A stretch of DNA of 64,000 nt, from positions 244,286 to 308,285 of the forward strand of contig NZ_JACCEM010000007.1 of NCBI RefSeq assembly GCF_013416525.1. Direction: 5' to 3'. This document shows positions 36,531 to 44,742 of this stretch, piece after piece (position 1 is the first letter of the stretch; each line of letters begins with the position of its first letter). The position numbers and the translations under genes are program-made. The notes under the pieces were generated by a model, which worked only from the letters and a program-made list of their open reading frames with translations, was not told the origin of the DNA and made no database searches. This DNA is from Parapusillimonas granuli (GTDB taxonomy: Bacteria > Pseudomonadota > Gammaproteobacteria > Burkholderiales > Burkholderiaceae_B).

Positions 36531-37508
36531 TCAAACGTCCAGAACGGTTTTCCCCGCGTTCCAATGCAGGGGCCGCGCGCCCGCAACCGGCGAGCGCCAC
36601 ACCGAAACCCCCGTATTGAACAAACTGCCCAGGTAGGCGGTTTTCAAGTCCGGGCCGCCGAAGGCCACACTGGAAATATTGCGCAGGCTGTAGTGCCTGC
36701 CCGTGCTGATTTCTTCGAACGTGAAGCGATCGGCCGCAAAGGCGGCTTCCGCCGCGTCGATCGCGGCGTCGTCGCAGTCCTCTATATGTACCGTACTGCG
36801 GCCGTTCTTGTCCACCTGGATCAGGCGGTTGCTGACGACGCTGGTCAGCCAGACACCGCCTTCTTCGTCGAACTCCAGCCCGTCGGGCCAGGTGCCATGG
36901 CCGAACTCGCACACCAGTTCGCGCGGACCCAGGGTGGGGCCGGGAAGGATCCTGAAGCGCGACATGCGCCGCGCAATGGTTTCGTTCACGTAGAGCCAGC
37001 GGCCGGTCGGGTCGACGCGCAGTTCGTTGCTGAACCCCAGGCCGCGCGCGACGATTTCCATTTTCGCGCCCGGCTTCACCACGCCTATCATCGCGTCCGC
37101 GTTGTCGTGCCGGAATGCAAGACTGCGCGGTTCGAGCGCGGTGCACAAGGACAGCCAGGTGTTGCCGTGTTCGTCGGGATACAGGAAATTGAGCGGGCTG
37201 CGAGGCAGCCCCTGTTCTTCGGTCAGGTAGGGCTCCACCACGCCGGGCGCCACCAGCCTCCAGGCACCACCGCGCGGCCCGACGTTGGCGATCAGGAAAG
37301 TGCCGTCGTCGAGCAGGGCGATGCCGTTCGCCACGAATTCCTCGGCGGGCCAGGATACGGAAGGCTGGCCTTGCGGCTCGACGTCGACACGCACGACGCC
37401 CCGTTCCCGGTCGGCGGCGTACAGGCGCCCGTCCGCCAGCGCGATCACCGATTCGGGCCGGTTCAAATGGTTGCCGATACGCGGCAAGGGCGTTGCGAGC
37501 ACTGCCAT
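36531..37508 (-). CDS. SMP-30/gluconolactonase-family lactonase
   Basis: 325 residues from ATG 37508; a TTG two codons upstream is less likely. A six-bladed propeller of the SMP-30 type is supported by PESVIALADGRLYAADR, GIALLDDGTFLIANVG, the central GLGFSNELRVDPTGRWLYVNE with the metal-binding Asn, and WPDGLEFDEEGGVWLTSV. Members hydrolyse sugar-acid or other lactones with a divalent metal. No signal peptide is present. The gene lies 12 bases after the Bug receptor gene (37521-38525), so they are surely co-transcribed. Confidence 0.88.
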   Translation of the reverse strand: MAVLATPLPRIGNHLNRPESVIALADGRLYAADRERGVVRVDVEPQGQPSVSWPAEEFVANGIALLDDGTFLIANVGPRGGAWRLVAPGVVEPYLTEEQGLPRSPLNFLYPDEHGNTWLSLCTALEPRSLAFRHDNADAMIGVVKPGAKMEIVARGLGFSNELRVDPTGRWLYVNETIARRMSRFRILPGPTLGPRELVCEFGHGTWPDGLEFDEEGGVWLTSVVSNRLIQVDKNGRSTVHIEDCDDAAIDAAEAAFAADRFTFEEISTGRHYSLRNISSVAFGGPDLKTAYLGSLFNTGVSVWRSPVAGARPLHWNAGKTVLDV

Positions 37509-37520
37509 GATCAAGAATCC

Positions 37521-38525
37521 TCAGTTGATGACGACGCGGGAGTTTTTCACGATGTCGCCCCAGCGCGCGTACTCGGCCACGATGAATTCACGATACGCTT
37601 GCGCGCTCATGTCCTGCGGCAGCACGTACTGCGCGAGCAGGTTCTTGCGTACAGCGGCTTCGTTGATGGTGGCCCTGATTTCCTGGTTGAGCCGGTTCAG
37701 GATGTCCGCCGGTATGCCCGCCGGGCCCAGGAATCCCACCGAACTACGGAAGTCCACGTTCATTCCTTGCTCGATCAGCGTGGGCAGGTCCGGCAGCTCG
37801 GAAAACCGTTCGGCCGAGCCAAGCCCGATCATGCGGATCTTGCCGTCCTTGACGTAGCCGTCGGTGATCTGCATGGGAAGGATCGCCGCCGCGACCTGGC
37901 CCGAAGCCAGGCCCACCAGCTGGGGCGCGGTTCCCTGGTAGGGCACATGAAGGATGTCCAGGTCGTTGCGGACCTTGAAATCTTCCATGATCAATTGTGC
38001 CGTGCTGCCCACGCCCCAGGTGCCGTAGGAATACTTGCCGGGCGATTCACGGACCAGGCGCATGAATTCCTGCGCATTTTTAGCCGGAAACGAAGGGTGC
38101 ACCGCCAAGCCGAACTGGAAATAGCCGATGGGCGCGATGCACGAGAAGTCTTTGAGCGTATCGTAGGGCACGTCTTTGTAGAGGTGCGGAAAGACACAGT
38201 GCGAATCGGGCGTGGCATAGACGAAGGTGTAACCGTCCGGCTTCCGGCGCGCGGCCGCGGCGCTGCCTATCGTGCCGGTTGCTCCGCCGCGGTTTTCAAC
38301 CACGATTTGCTGCCCCAGGCGCTGGGACAATGTGGCGGCCAGCATGCGGACCACTACGTCACCGCCACCGCCGGCGGCCCAGGGGACGATCACGGTCAGC
38401 GGCTGGCTGGGAAAATTCGAGGCCTTGGCATTGCGGATACCGGACAAGCCCGCGGCCGCGCCCAACCCCATTCCAAGCATGAGGCGCCGGCGCAGCGGCG
38501 ACGGGGGTATTGAATTGTCTCGCAT
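37521..38525 (-). CDS. Bug-family (TctC) substrate-binding protein with twin-arginine-like signal
   Basis: 334 residues from ATG 38525, eight bases after a strong AGGAGG-type site (CAAGGAGGAG). The signal is unusual for this family: SPLRRRLMLGMGLGAAAGLSG, a twin-arginine-like peptide rather than the simple Sec signal of the two other Bug proteins here. The mature part is typical (LTVIVPWAAGGGGDVVVRML, VVENRGGATGTIG, HVPYQGTAPQLVGLASGQV). It probably binds the substrate of the surrounding lactonase/FAD-oxidoreductase set. The 163-bp gap upstream (38526-38688) holds a bulged hairpin (38659-38680) and no gene. Confidence 0.92.
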   Translation of the reverse strand: MRDNSIPPSPLRRRLMLGMGLGAAAGLSGIRNAKASNFPSQPLTVIVPWAAGGGGDVVVRMLAATLSQRLGQQIVVENRGGATGTIGSAAAARRKPDGYTFVYATPDSHCVFPHLYKDVPYDTLKDFSCIAPIGYFQFGLAVHPSFPAKNAQEFMRLVRESPGKYSYGTWGVGSTAQLIMEDFKVRNDLDILHVPYQGTAPQLVGLASGQVAAAILPMQITDGYVKDGKIRMIGLGSAERFSELPDLPTLIEQGMNVDFRSSVGFLGPAGIPADILNRLNQEIRATINEAAVRKNLLAQYVLPQDMSAQAYREFIVAEYARWGDIVKNSRVVIN

Positions 38526-38688
38526 GTTTGCTCCTCCTTGAGTCGGTATGCGACGGCGGCATCTTGCGAGCCCGCAAACCGTGAATCGTTTTTCTGTGCA
38601 GCGGGTGTCAGGAATTCTAGCGTCATCGACCGCGTTCCGAGCTGATGATTTTTCTTGCGGCCATCGTGAAAAGCGATGCCTGCGCCAC

Positions 38689-40101
38689 TCAGCGCCCCAG
38701 ATCGGCTCCCTGGGCGGCCAAGCCCTCCTGCACGTCGCGGAAAGCCACGTTTCCAGGCGAAACACCCGCCCGGGACGCGAGCGCCGCGCATACCCCCGCC
38801 GCCTGGCCGGTCGCCATGGCGATCGGCATCACCCGGTAAGAGGAATGCGCTTCGTGCGTGCCCGAAATGCAGCGCCCCGCGACGACCAGCCGCTCCACGC
38901 CCCGGGGAATGAGCGCGCGCAGAGGAATGTCGTAGGCCTCGTCCGCGGGAATGCGTTGCAGCAGCGTTCCCTTGCCGGCGGGGTTATGGATATCGACGGG
39001 ATACGTCCCGCGGGCGATCACGTCCGGGAACTTGCGTGCGCTCAACAAGTCTTCGGCGGTGAGCCGGTATTGCCCGACTATCCGCCTCGTCTCGCGCACG
39101 CCCGCGTGCACGCCGCTCTGCACCGCATAGCTTTCCTCGAAACCGGGCACGTATTCGCGTAGAAAACGCTGCAGTTGGTTCAGCTGCCGGCGGCTCTCCC
39201 ATTCCGCCAGGCTCCAATCCCAGACGTCCGTGCCCAGCACGCGCGTCACGCGCGTGGAGTTGACGCTCACTTCGCGCGGATGCGGGGTCGCAAAGAAAAG
39301 AATGTCTTCCCGCGCCAGGTCGAGCGCGCCGTCGGCCGTCGCCTGCCGCAGCAAATCCCATAGGCCGTGTACGCCGCGCCATTGGTCCGGGTGCTGCTTC
39401 ACATATGCCTGGAATGCGGGCCGGTCGAAATCGGCCATGCGGAACATCAGCGTCATGGGCTGGACCAGGCCGTCGGATTCTCTCCCTATCTCATAATCGG
39501 CGCCGGCGAGGGCGGCGATGTCGCCGTCGCCGGTGCAGTCCACGACCGTCCCGGCCTTGATGACCACCGGCCCGCTCTTGGTCTCGAAGACCACGCCTTC
39601 GAGTCCAGCCTCGCCGAATACGCCGCTGGCGAAGGCATGGAACAGCATGCGCACGCCGGCCTGGTCGAGCAGGTCCAGCGCCGCCCATTTGAATACTTCC
39701 GGATCGAATGGGACCACATAGCCGGTGTCCAGGGACGGCGGCACGGCGCCGCCGCTCTGCACCAGGCGTTCCAGCAACTCCTTGAGCGCGCCGGCGATCA
39801 CCGGGTGGCCGGGGCCGTGATCATCGGGAAGCAGATTGGTGACGCCCAGTCTTTCGAAGACCGGGCGCTGGGTGTGGAAGGACATCAGCGGCATGACCAG
39901 GGCGGCGGTCGCGTTTCCGCCCAGGAAGCCGTAGCGCTCCACCAGGATCACCGCCGCGCCCGCGCGGGCCGCGCCAAGCGCCGCGCCGATTCCGGCGGGG
40001 CCGCCGCCCACCACCAGCACGTCGGTTTCGGCGGCCAGCCTGGCGGGGCGGGGAGGGAGCAGCACCTGGGTGAGGGTGCCTGGCCGCTGCAGTATCGGCA
40101 T
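38689..40101 (-). CDS. FAD-dependent oxidoreductase (PF12831-like)
   Basis: 470 residues from ATG 40101 (AGGGG upstream). FAD-binding motif DVLVVGGGPAGIGAALGAARAG (27-48), then ERYGFLGGNATAALV, a second nucleotide-related motif VVDCTGDGDIAALAGADYE, and the C-terminal closing stretch VAGRCISGTHEAHSSYRVMP. No signal peptide is seen, so it should be cytoplasmic. This family oxidises or reduces unknown small molecules and is often found in sugar- and polyol-breakdown clusters. Its start is one base past the stop of the pyruvyl-transferase-like gene, a very tight coupling. Confidence 0.87.
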   Translation of the reverse strand: MPILQRPGTLTQVLLPPRPARLAAETDVLVVGGGPAGIGAALGAARAGAAVILVERYGFLGGNATAALVMPLMSFHTQRPVFERLGVTNLLPDDHGPGHPVIAGALKELLERLVQSGGAVPPSLDTGYVVPFDPEVFKWAALDLLDQAGVRMLFHAFASGVFGEAGLEGVVFETKSGPVVIKAGTVVDCTGDGDIAALAGADYEIGRESDGLVQPMTLMFRMADFDRPAFQAYVKQHPDQWRGVHGLWDLLRQATADGALDLAREDILFFATPHPREVSVNSTRVTRVLGTDVWDWSLAEWESRRQLNQLQRFLREYVPGFEESYAVQSGVHAGVRETRRIVGQYRLTAEDLLSARKFPDVIARGTYPVDIHNPAGKGTLLQRIPADEAYDIPLRALIPRGVERLVVAGRCISGTHEAHSSYRVMPIAMATGQAAGVCAALASRAGVSPGNVAFRDVQEGLAAQGADLGR

Positions 40102-40102
40102 T

Positions 40103-41251
40103 TCAGCCCCTTTCCGCGGCTTCATCCGCGGCGCGCAACCGTTCGAGCAGCGCAATCAGCAGGCGGTTGTTCTCGCGCGCCCGGTCTTGCAGGGCCGGAA
40201 GGCGCTCGCGGATGAGGCTTTTGATATTGGCTCGATAATCCCAGCAATGGTCGATGGAGGCGAGCAGCTTGCCGGAATTGACGTTGTCCATCGGCGGGGT
40301 GTCCATGCCCAGCTCCTGCAGGAGGCCGGTGACTTTGGAAGCGTAGGGCAGGGCGACGAAGGGCACGCCCTGCAGCGCCGAGAAAATGAGGAAATGCAGC
40401 CGCATGCCCACGCAGAACTCGAAGCCCCCGATGATGGTCATGATTTGCCCCGGGCTGTATTCGCCCTTGAGCACCGTGGCGCGCTGGGCGCACTGCATCT
40501 GCGCCACCACGGCGTGGCTGTGCTGCAAGTCCAGATGGTCGCGCTCCAAAGGGATGAAGACCACGTCGGCATCCAGGCGCTGCACCATGAAATCCGCCGC
40601 GCTGGCAAGCAGGTGGTGATAGTGGTCGGCGCTGATGCCCGGTGCCGCGGGGCCGGGTTCCCGCACCGAAAAACCGATGCGGCGGCGCGGCATGTCCAGC
40701 CCCTCGCGCATCAATGCGTCTTTCGGCAGGGCCTGGGCCCGCATCAGCAGCGCGGGATCGGCCGTCACGCGGATTTCGCGCTGCAGGCCGACCTCCTCCA
40801 GAAGCCGGTGGCCCTGGCGGTCGCGCACGGTGATCAAGGCGGCGGGCGTCAACGCCGCGCGCACCAGTTCGCGGCTGGACTGCTTTACCAGCGGCCCGGC
40901 GCTGACGGCATAGACCATGACCGGCACGCCCAGCTCGTTCGCCAGCAGCACCTCGCGCAGGTAGATGTCGATCTCCGCGTCGAAGAGGATGCCGCCGCCG
41001 CCCAGGATCAGCAGATCCAGCTGGGCGATCTCCTGCGCCGCGACGTCCCGGGTGATTTCGCGCACGGGTATCGCATAGGCGATACGGTGCCGTTCCTCGG
41101 TGTCTTTCGTGTTGCGTGAAAACACGACGACTTCCGCGTCCGGCATGGCGGCAAGCAGCTGCGCCACGATGCTTTCGAGTATGGCTTCATCGCCCAGGTT
41201 CAGGCCGCCATAAGAGCCGGAGATGCCGATGCGTACGGGACGATTTTTCAT
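40103..41251 (-). CDS. Polysaccharide pyruvyl transferase-family protein (CsaB-like)
   Basis: 382 residues. The fold is suggested by VRIGISGSYGGLNLGDEAILESIV at the start, LLILGGGGILFDAEIDIYLREVLLANELGVPVMVYAVSAGP, IGFSVREPGPAAPG, and the C-terminal GGFEFCVGMRLHFLIFSALQGVPFVALPYASKV with the family His. Known members add pyruvate ketals to cell-wall or exopolysaccharide sugars from PEP. No polysaccharide genes are nearby; instead it is one base from a FAD oxidoreductase and close to a Bug receptor and lactonase. The family call is solid, the reaction unknown. Confidence 0.85.
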   Translation of the reverse strand: MKNRPVRIGISGSYGGLNLGDEAILESIVAQLLAAMPDAEVVVFSRNTKDTEERHRIAYAIPVREITRDVAAQEIAQLDLLILGGGGILFDAEIDIYLREVLLANELGVPVMVYAVSAGPLVKQSSRELVRAALTPAALITVRDRQGHRLLEEVGLQREIRVTADPALLMRAQALPKDALMREGLDMPRRRIGFSVREPGPAAPGISADHYHHLLASAADFMVQRLDADVVFIPLERDHLDLQHSHAVVAQMQCAQRATVLKGEYSPGQIMTIIGGFEFCVGMRLHFLIFSALQGVPFVALPYASKVTGLLQELGMDTPPMDNVNSGKLLASIDHCWDYRANIKSLIRERLPALQDRARENNRLLIALLERLRAADEAAERG

Positions 41252-41567
41252 GGGCGCCTTTGCGTTGAGCGCTGCGCCGTGGCGGCGCAGCTTGAGAGCT
41301 GAGCGTCAGCAGACGCTCGCGGCGCGGCAATTGGCGTGCCAGGCAGTCATTCCGGTGGCCCGGCGCCCAAGGCGATGGCGTGTTGGTGCCATAATATCCA
41401 TGGCGCCGAGCCGGCGCCGCAACGATTCTTTGGAACCCCACTTTGGAACCCCGCGAATGAAGCTTACCGATTTCAAAGTTCCCGCATTCGATTGTCGCGG
41501 AACGCCATGGAAAGCCCATCAAAAGGCCGTTCGAGCCTGAATCCGCAGACGTCAAGGGAAGCCATCC
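41252..41567. other. 316-bp divergent intergenic region
   Basis: It separates the minus-strand pyruvyl-transferase-like gene from the plus-strand Lrp/AsnC gene. I see no convincing gene in it. It contains the tandem CTTTGGAACCCC repeat (separate entry) and must hold promoters for both genes, but no -35/-10 pair stands out. Confidence 0.5.
41428..41452. repeat. Tandem 12-bp repeat upstream of Lrp/AsnC gene
   Basis: CTTTGGAACCCC occurs at 41428-41439 and 41441-41452, a 13-bp period, ending 115 bases before the regulator's ATG. It could be an operator or a recent slip duplication. Confidence 0.7.
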
Positions 41568-42062
41568 ATGAAGGGAATGCCGAAGCTGGATCGGATCGAC
41601 ATCAATATCCTCGCCCAGTTGCAGCAGAACAGCCAGATGACCAACATGGCGCTGGCGGACGCCGTCAATCTGTCGCCCAGCCCTTGCCTTGCGCGCGTAA
41701 AGCGCCTGGAAAAGGCGGGCTACATCGTCAACTATCACGCCAAGCTGAACCTGGCCAAGCTGGCCGAGCATATCGTCGTGTTCACCGAGGTCACGCTCGA
41801 AGATCATCGGCTTCATGATTTCGTGCGATTCGAGGCCGCCATCAAGAACTACCCGCAACTGCAGGAATGCCACCTGATCAGCGGAGGCTACGACTACCTG
41901 CTGAAGTTCATCACCAGAAACGTGGTCCAGTATCAGCAGCTGATGGAAAACATGCTGTCCCGGAACATAGGCATCGCCAAATATTTCAGCTATATCGTGG
42001 TCAAGACGGTATACGAGCGGGACAGCGTTTCCATCAAGGAATTGCTGGACGGCGGCGACTAG
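41568..42062 (+). CDS. Lrp/AsnC-family transcriptional regulator
   Basis: 164 residues: N-terminal helix-turn-helix (LDRIDINILAQLQQNSQMTNMALADAVNLSPSPCLARVKRLEKAGYI) and C-terminal RAM ligand-binding domain (VVFTEVTLEDH ... ECHLISGGYDYLLKFITRN). It resembles amino-acid-responsive regulators. It converges with a class III aminotransferase gene 120 bases away, and regulator/aminotransferase pairing is common for this family. The aminotransferase promoter contains suitable dyads. The ATG at 41568 is preceded by AAGGGA. Confidence 0.92.
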   Translation: MKGMPKLDRIDINILAQLQQNSQMTNMALADAVNLSPSPCLARVKRLEKAGYIVNYHAKLNLAKLAEHIVVFTEVTLEDHRLHDFVRFEAAIKNYPQLQECHLISGGYDYLLKFITRNVVQYQQLMENMLSRNIGIAKYFSYIVVKTVYERDSVSIKELLDGGD

Positions 42063-42087
42063 GGCCTGTCGACGCTAAAAGCCAGGC
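42062..42087 (+). repeat. Dispersed 26-bp repeat, copy 2
   Basis: It begins GGGCCTGTCGACGCTAAAAG and ends CAGGC, 23 of 26 bases identical to 6244-6269, with the same GCCTG/CAGGC arms. It starts in the last base of the Lrp/AsnC stop codon. Confidence 0.55.
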
Positions 42088-42125
42088 GGCAGCAGTCTTG
42101 GCCGCCGTGGACCCGAGCCGAGGAG

Positions 42126-42141
42126 GGCGGCGGGAGCCGCC
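42126..42141. terminator. Short hairpin between convergent Lrp/AsnC and aminotransferase genes
   Basis: GGCGGC (42126-42131) and GCCGCC (42136-42141) pair over a GGGA loop. It is GC-only with no T-run, so it is at best a weak bidirectional terminator. Confidence 0.35.
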
Positions 42142-42182
42142 GCATGCGGCGATGACCGCCGCCGCATACGTGCGAATCGCCG

Positions 42183-43556
42183 TCAAGCCAGATTCCGGCG
42201 CACTTCGGCTTGCCCGAGGACTTGATCCAGGGTTTTCCTCAGCCGCTCGAACAGCAGCGCCATTTCGCTTTCGGTATAAGAAAGCGCCGGTGCGAACCCC
42301 AGTATGTCGTCGTTGAACGCGCGAAACACGATCTTGTTGTCGTATGCGGCCTTGAACAGGCGTTCGTGCAGCTTCAGCTCGGGGTCGAATTTCGCTTTGG
42401 TGGCTTTGTCCGTCACCAGCTCCAGAGCCCCCAGCATGCCGATGTGGCGGGAGTCGCCCACCAGGGGATGCGCCAGCAAATCGTCCAGCCCGGCGGCGAA
42501 CTCCGGTGCGCGCGCCTTGCCATTGGCCAGGAGCCCGCCCTCGGTATAGAGCCGCAGGACTTCCAGGCCGATTGCGGCGCTGACGGGATGCGCCGAGTAT
42601 GTCTGGCCGTGGCCGATCACCGCCCCGGGCGCGCATCCGTCCGCCATGCCCTGGTAGATGCGTTCCGAAAGCATCACCGCGCTCATGGGCGCATAGCCGG
42701 CGGTCAAGCCTTTCGCGACGATCATGATGTCGGGCTCGACGCCCTCGTGCTCGCACGCGAACAGCGGCCCCGTGCGGCCGAATGCGGTGATCACTTCATC
42801 GGCCACGAACAGGATTCCCAGCCGCGTGCAGGCGTCGCGCATGGCCTTCAGCCAGCCTTTTGGCGGAACGATGACGCCGCCCGAACCCTGCACCGGCTCG
42901 CAGATGAACGCCGCCACCTGATCCCGGCCCAGGGCCTGCACGGCCGCTTCGAGCGCCGAGACGGAGCCGGCGATGATGGCGGCGTCGTCACCGGCATGGG
43001 CGTTGCGGTACGGGTAGGGAGAGGGAATGTGATGCTGGGTTTTCAAGGGAACGTCGAAATTCCGATGAAAGCTCGTCAGGGCGGTCAAGCCCGAACCCGT
43101 GGACGAGCTGCCGTGATAGCCGCGCTCCAGCGCGATGATGTGCTTCTTGCCGGGCAGGCCGATCGCGTTGTAGTAGTGCGTGATGAAGCGCAGCGCCGAA
43201 TCCACCGCGTCCGAGCCCCCCAGGCCGAAATAGACGCGCTGCAAGGACTTGGGCGCGAGCTCGATCAGGCGTTCGGCCAAGCGGATCGACGGCTCCGAGC
43301 CGAAGCCGAAGTAGTTCGTGGCATACGGCAGGCGGGCCAGCTGCTCGGTGGCCACCTTCACGATGCTGTCTTGCCCGTACCCGACGTTCACGCACCACAA
43401 GCCTGAAAAAGCATCCAGGAGCGTATTGCCGTTGGCGTCGCGCAAAAATACGCCTTTTGCCGATTCCAGAACGGTGGTGCCGCGCCGCTGGTGTTCGTGC
43501 GGATTGTGGACGGAGGGAATGACGTGGCCGCTTTCGGCGAGTGAGGAAGCATTCAT
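42183..43556 (-). CDS. Class III (omega) aminotransferase
   Basis: 457 residues with fold-type I PLP signatures: DAFSGLWCVNVGYG, the FGLGGSDAVDSALRF stretch, ALERGYHGSSS, DEV (253-255) binding the pyridine nitrogen, and the Schiff-base Lys282 in IVAKGLTAGYAPM. It should transfer amino groups between an amine or omega-amino acid and pyruvate or another keto acid. The N-terminal HVIPSVHNPHEH is typical of the beta-alanine/putrescine/taurine-pyruvate group. Substrate cannot be fixed. Upstream are two dyads that may bind the neighbouring Lrp/AsnC regulator. Confidence 0.9.
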   Translation of the reverse strand: MNASSLAESGHVIPSVHNPHEHQRRGTTVLESAKGVFLRDANGNTLLDAFSGLWCVNVGYGQDSIVKVATEQLARLPYATNYFGFGSEPSIRLAERLIELAPKSLQRVYFGLGGSDAVDSALRFITHYYNAIGLPGKKHIIALERGYHGSSSTGSGLTALTSFHRNFDVPLKTQHHIPSPYPYRNAHAGDDAAIIAGSVSALEAAVQALGRDQVAAFICEPVQGSGGVIVPPKGWLKAMRDACTRLGILFVADEVITAFGRTGPLFACEHEGVEPDIMIVAKGLTAGYAPMSAVMLSERIYQGMADGCAPGAVIGHGQTYSAHPVSAAIGLEVLRLYTEGGLLANGKARAPEFAAGLDDLLAHPLVGDSRHIGMLGALELVTDKATKAKFDPELKLHERLFKAAYDNKIVFRAFNDDILGFAPALSYTESEMALLFERLRKTLDQVLGQAEVRRNLA

Positions 43557-43614
43557 GATTTACCAAGTAGTGAGTGAATGGGCGTTCAGGCAAATCTTAA
43601 ATTCCTTGCTCGAA

Positions 43615-43653
43615 CGATATTGCCGATTTGTTCGGTTCTTTCACGCAATATCG
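43615..43653. promoter_or_regulatory. Spaced 9-bp dyad upstream of the aminotransferase
   Basis: CGATATTGC (43615-43623) and GCAATATCG (43645-43653) are perfect complements 21 bases apart, centres 30 bp apart (about three turns). A nested CGAAC/GTTCG pair overlaps it. It ends 59 bases upstream of the aminotransferase start. Operator function is inferred. Confidence 0.5.
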
Positions 43654-43721
43654 CTGTTTGCGCCGGCCGTGCCGGCATTTGATGCTTGGGGGACAGGCCG
43701 GCGTCGCCCGTCTAAAACTCG

Positions 43722-43737
43722 CATAATGTGTATTATG
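43722..43737. promoter_or_regulatory. 16-bp palindrome CATAATGTGTATTATG
   Basis: Perfect 6-bp arms around GTGT, AT-rich in a GC-rich genome, in the 213-bp gap between the aminotransferase start and the LysR gene end. It could be an operator of the aminotransferase or part of its promoter. Confidence 0.45.
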
Positions 43738-43769
43738 TAAAGTCCATGAAATACCCATAAGGATATCGT

Positions 43770-44681
43770 CTACTCGATGTCCACCATCGTGCCGGCAAAC
43801 TCGCCTTCCGAGGCCAATTGCATCCAAAGCGCTGCCGCCGCCGGAGAAAGGCTGCGCTGCCGGCGCTTGACGAGATAAATCGGCCGCACGATTCGTTCGT
43901 CGCTCAGGGGGATGATGGCCAGACCCGGGCGCCGGCACAGATCCAGCGCGGCGTGCGGCAGGATGCTGACGCCGAACCCATGGCTGATGAGGCCGGCCAG
44001 TGTCGCGAGCTGCGCGACTTCGTGGCCGCTATCCCGAACATCGTGCTTTTGCAGCAAAGGATGGAGCAGTTGCCATACGCTGCCCTCGCGCAATATGTGA
44101 ATGAACGCCCTTCCTCGCAAGTCGCTTAAGTCAGCCGACTGCTGTGCCGCCAGCGTATCCGTGCTCGAGCAGATCAAGTACATCCGCTCATTGAAAATCA
44201 GCTGACTCTCGAACTCCATATCGCCGCCCGTCCTGGCGTTCACGCCGAAGTCCACTTCCGCGTCGGCGATCATTCTCAAGCACCGGTCTGAAAGAACATC
44301 ATGCAGGTACAGGTCCACATCGGGATGGCGCGTGCGAAACCGCGACATCTGGCTTGGCATCCAATGGGCGGCAAGCGAAAAGGGCGCAGCCACCGCCACC
44401 CTGCCCGTCCGGCATTGAGCACGAGCCTGCAGCTCGGTAAGCGTGGCGCTCATGATCGAGCGTACGCGGTTGGCCCCTTGCAAGAAAATCTCTCCTTCTT
44501 GTGTCAGGGCGACCTTTCGCGTGTCTCGGTCGAACAGGCGAGTTCCCACTTGCTCTTCGAGCCTGCCTATCATCTGGCTGAATGCGGAAGGCGAAACGTG
44601 GCATCGCTGCGCAGCCAGCGAAAAGCGCCGTGTCTCCACCAACGCAAGAAAAGCCTCGATCAGCCGTCCAGATACCTTCAT
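43770..44681 (-). CDS. LysR-family transcriptional regulator
   Basis: 303 residues from ATG 44681. The HTH is LIEAFLALVETRRFSLAAQRCHVSPSAFSQMIGRLEEQVG, followed by the effector-binding domain (RVAVAAPFSLAAHWMPSQM ... ISHGFGVSILPHAAL). It is divergent from the aldolase-SDR-Bug set across 61 AT-rich bases, the classical LysR arrangement, and probably regulates that set. The gap contains TTCAAATAATTTAA (44701-44714), which fits T-N11-A. No good ribosome-binding site precedes the ATG. Confidence 0.9.
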   Translation of the reverse strand: MKVSGRLIEAFLALVETRRFSLAAQRCHVSPSAFSQMIGRLEEQVGTRLFDRDTRKVALTQEGEIFLQGANRVRSIMSATLTELQARAQCRTGRVAVAAPFSLAAHWMPSQMSRFRTRHPDVDLYLHDVLSDRCLRMIADAEVDFGVNARTGGDMEFESQLIFNERMYLICSSTDTLAAQQSADLSDLRGRAFIHILREGSVWQLLHPLLQKHDVRDSGHEVAQLATLAGLISHGFGVSILPHAALDLCRRPGLAIIPLSDERIVRPIYLVKRRQRSLSPAAAALWMQLASEGEFAGTMVDIE

Positions 44682-44742
44682 TAGAGAAACAGCATAGTTG
44701 TTCAAATAATTTAATTTTACATACACAAGTGCCGATCCTATC

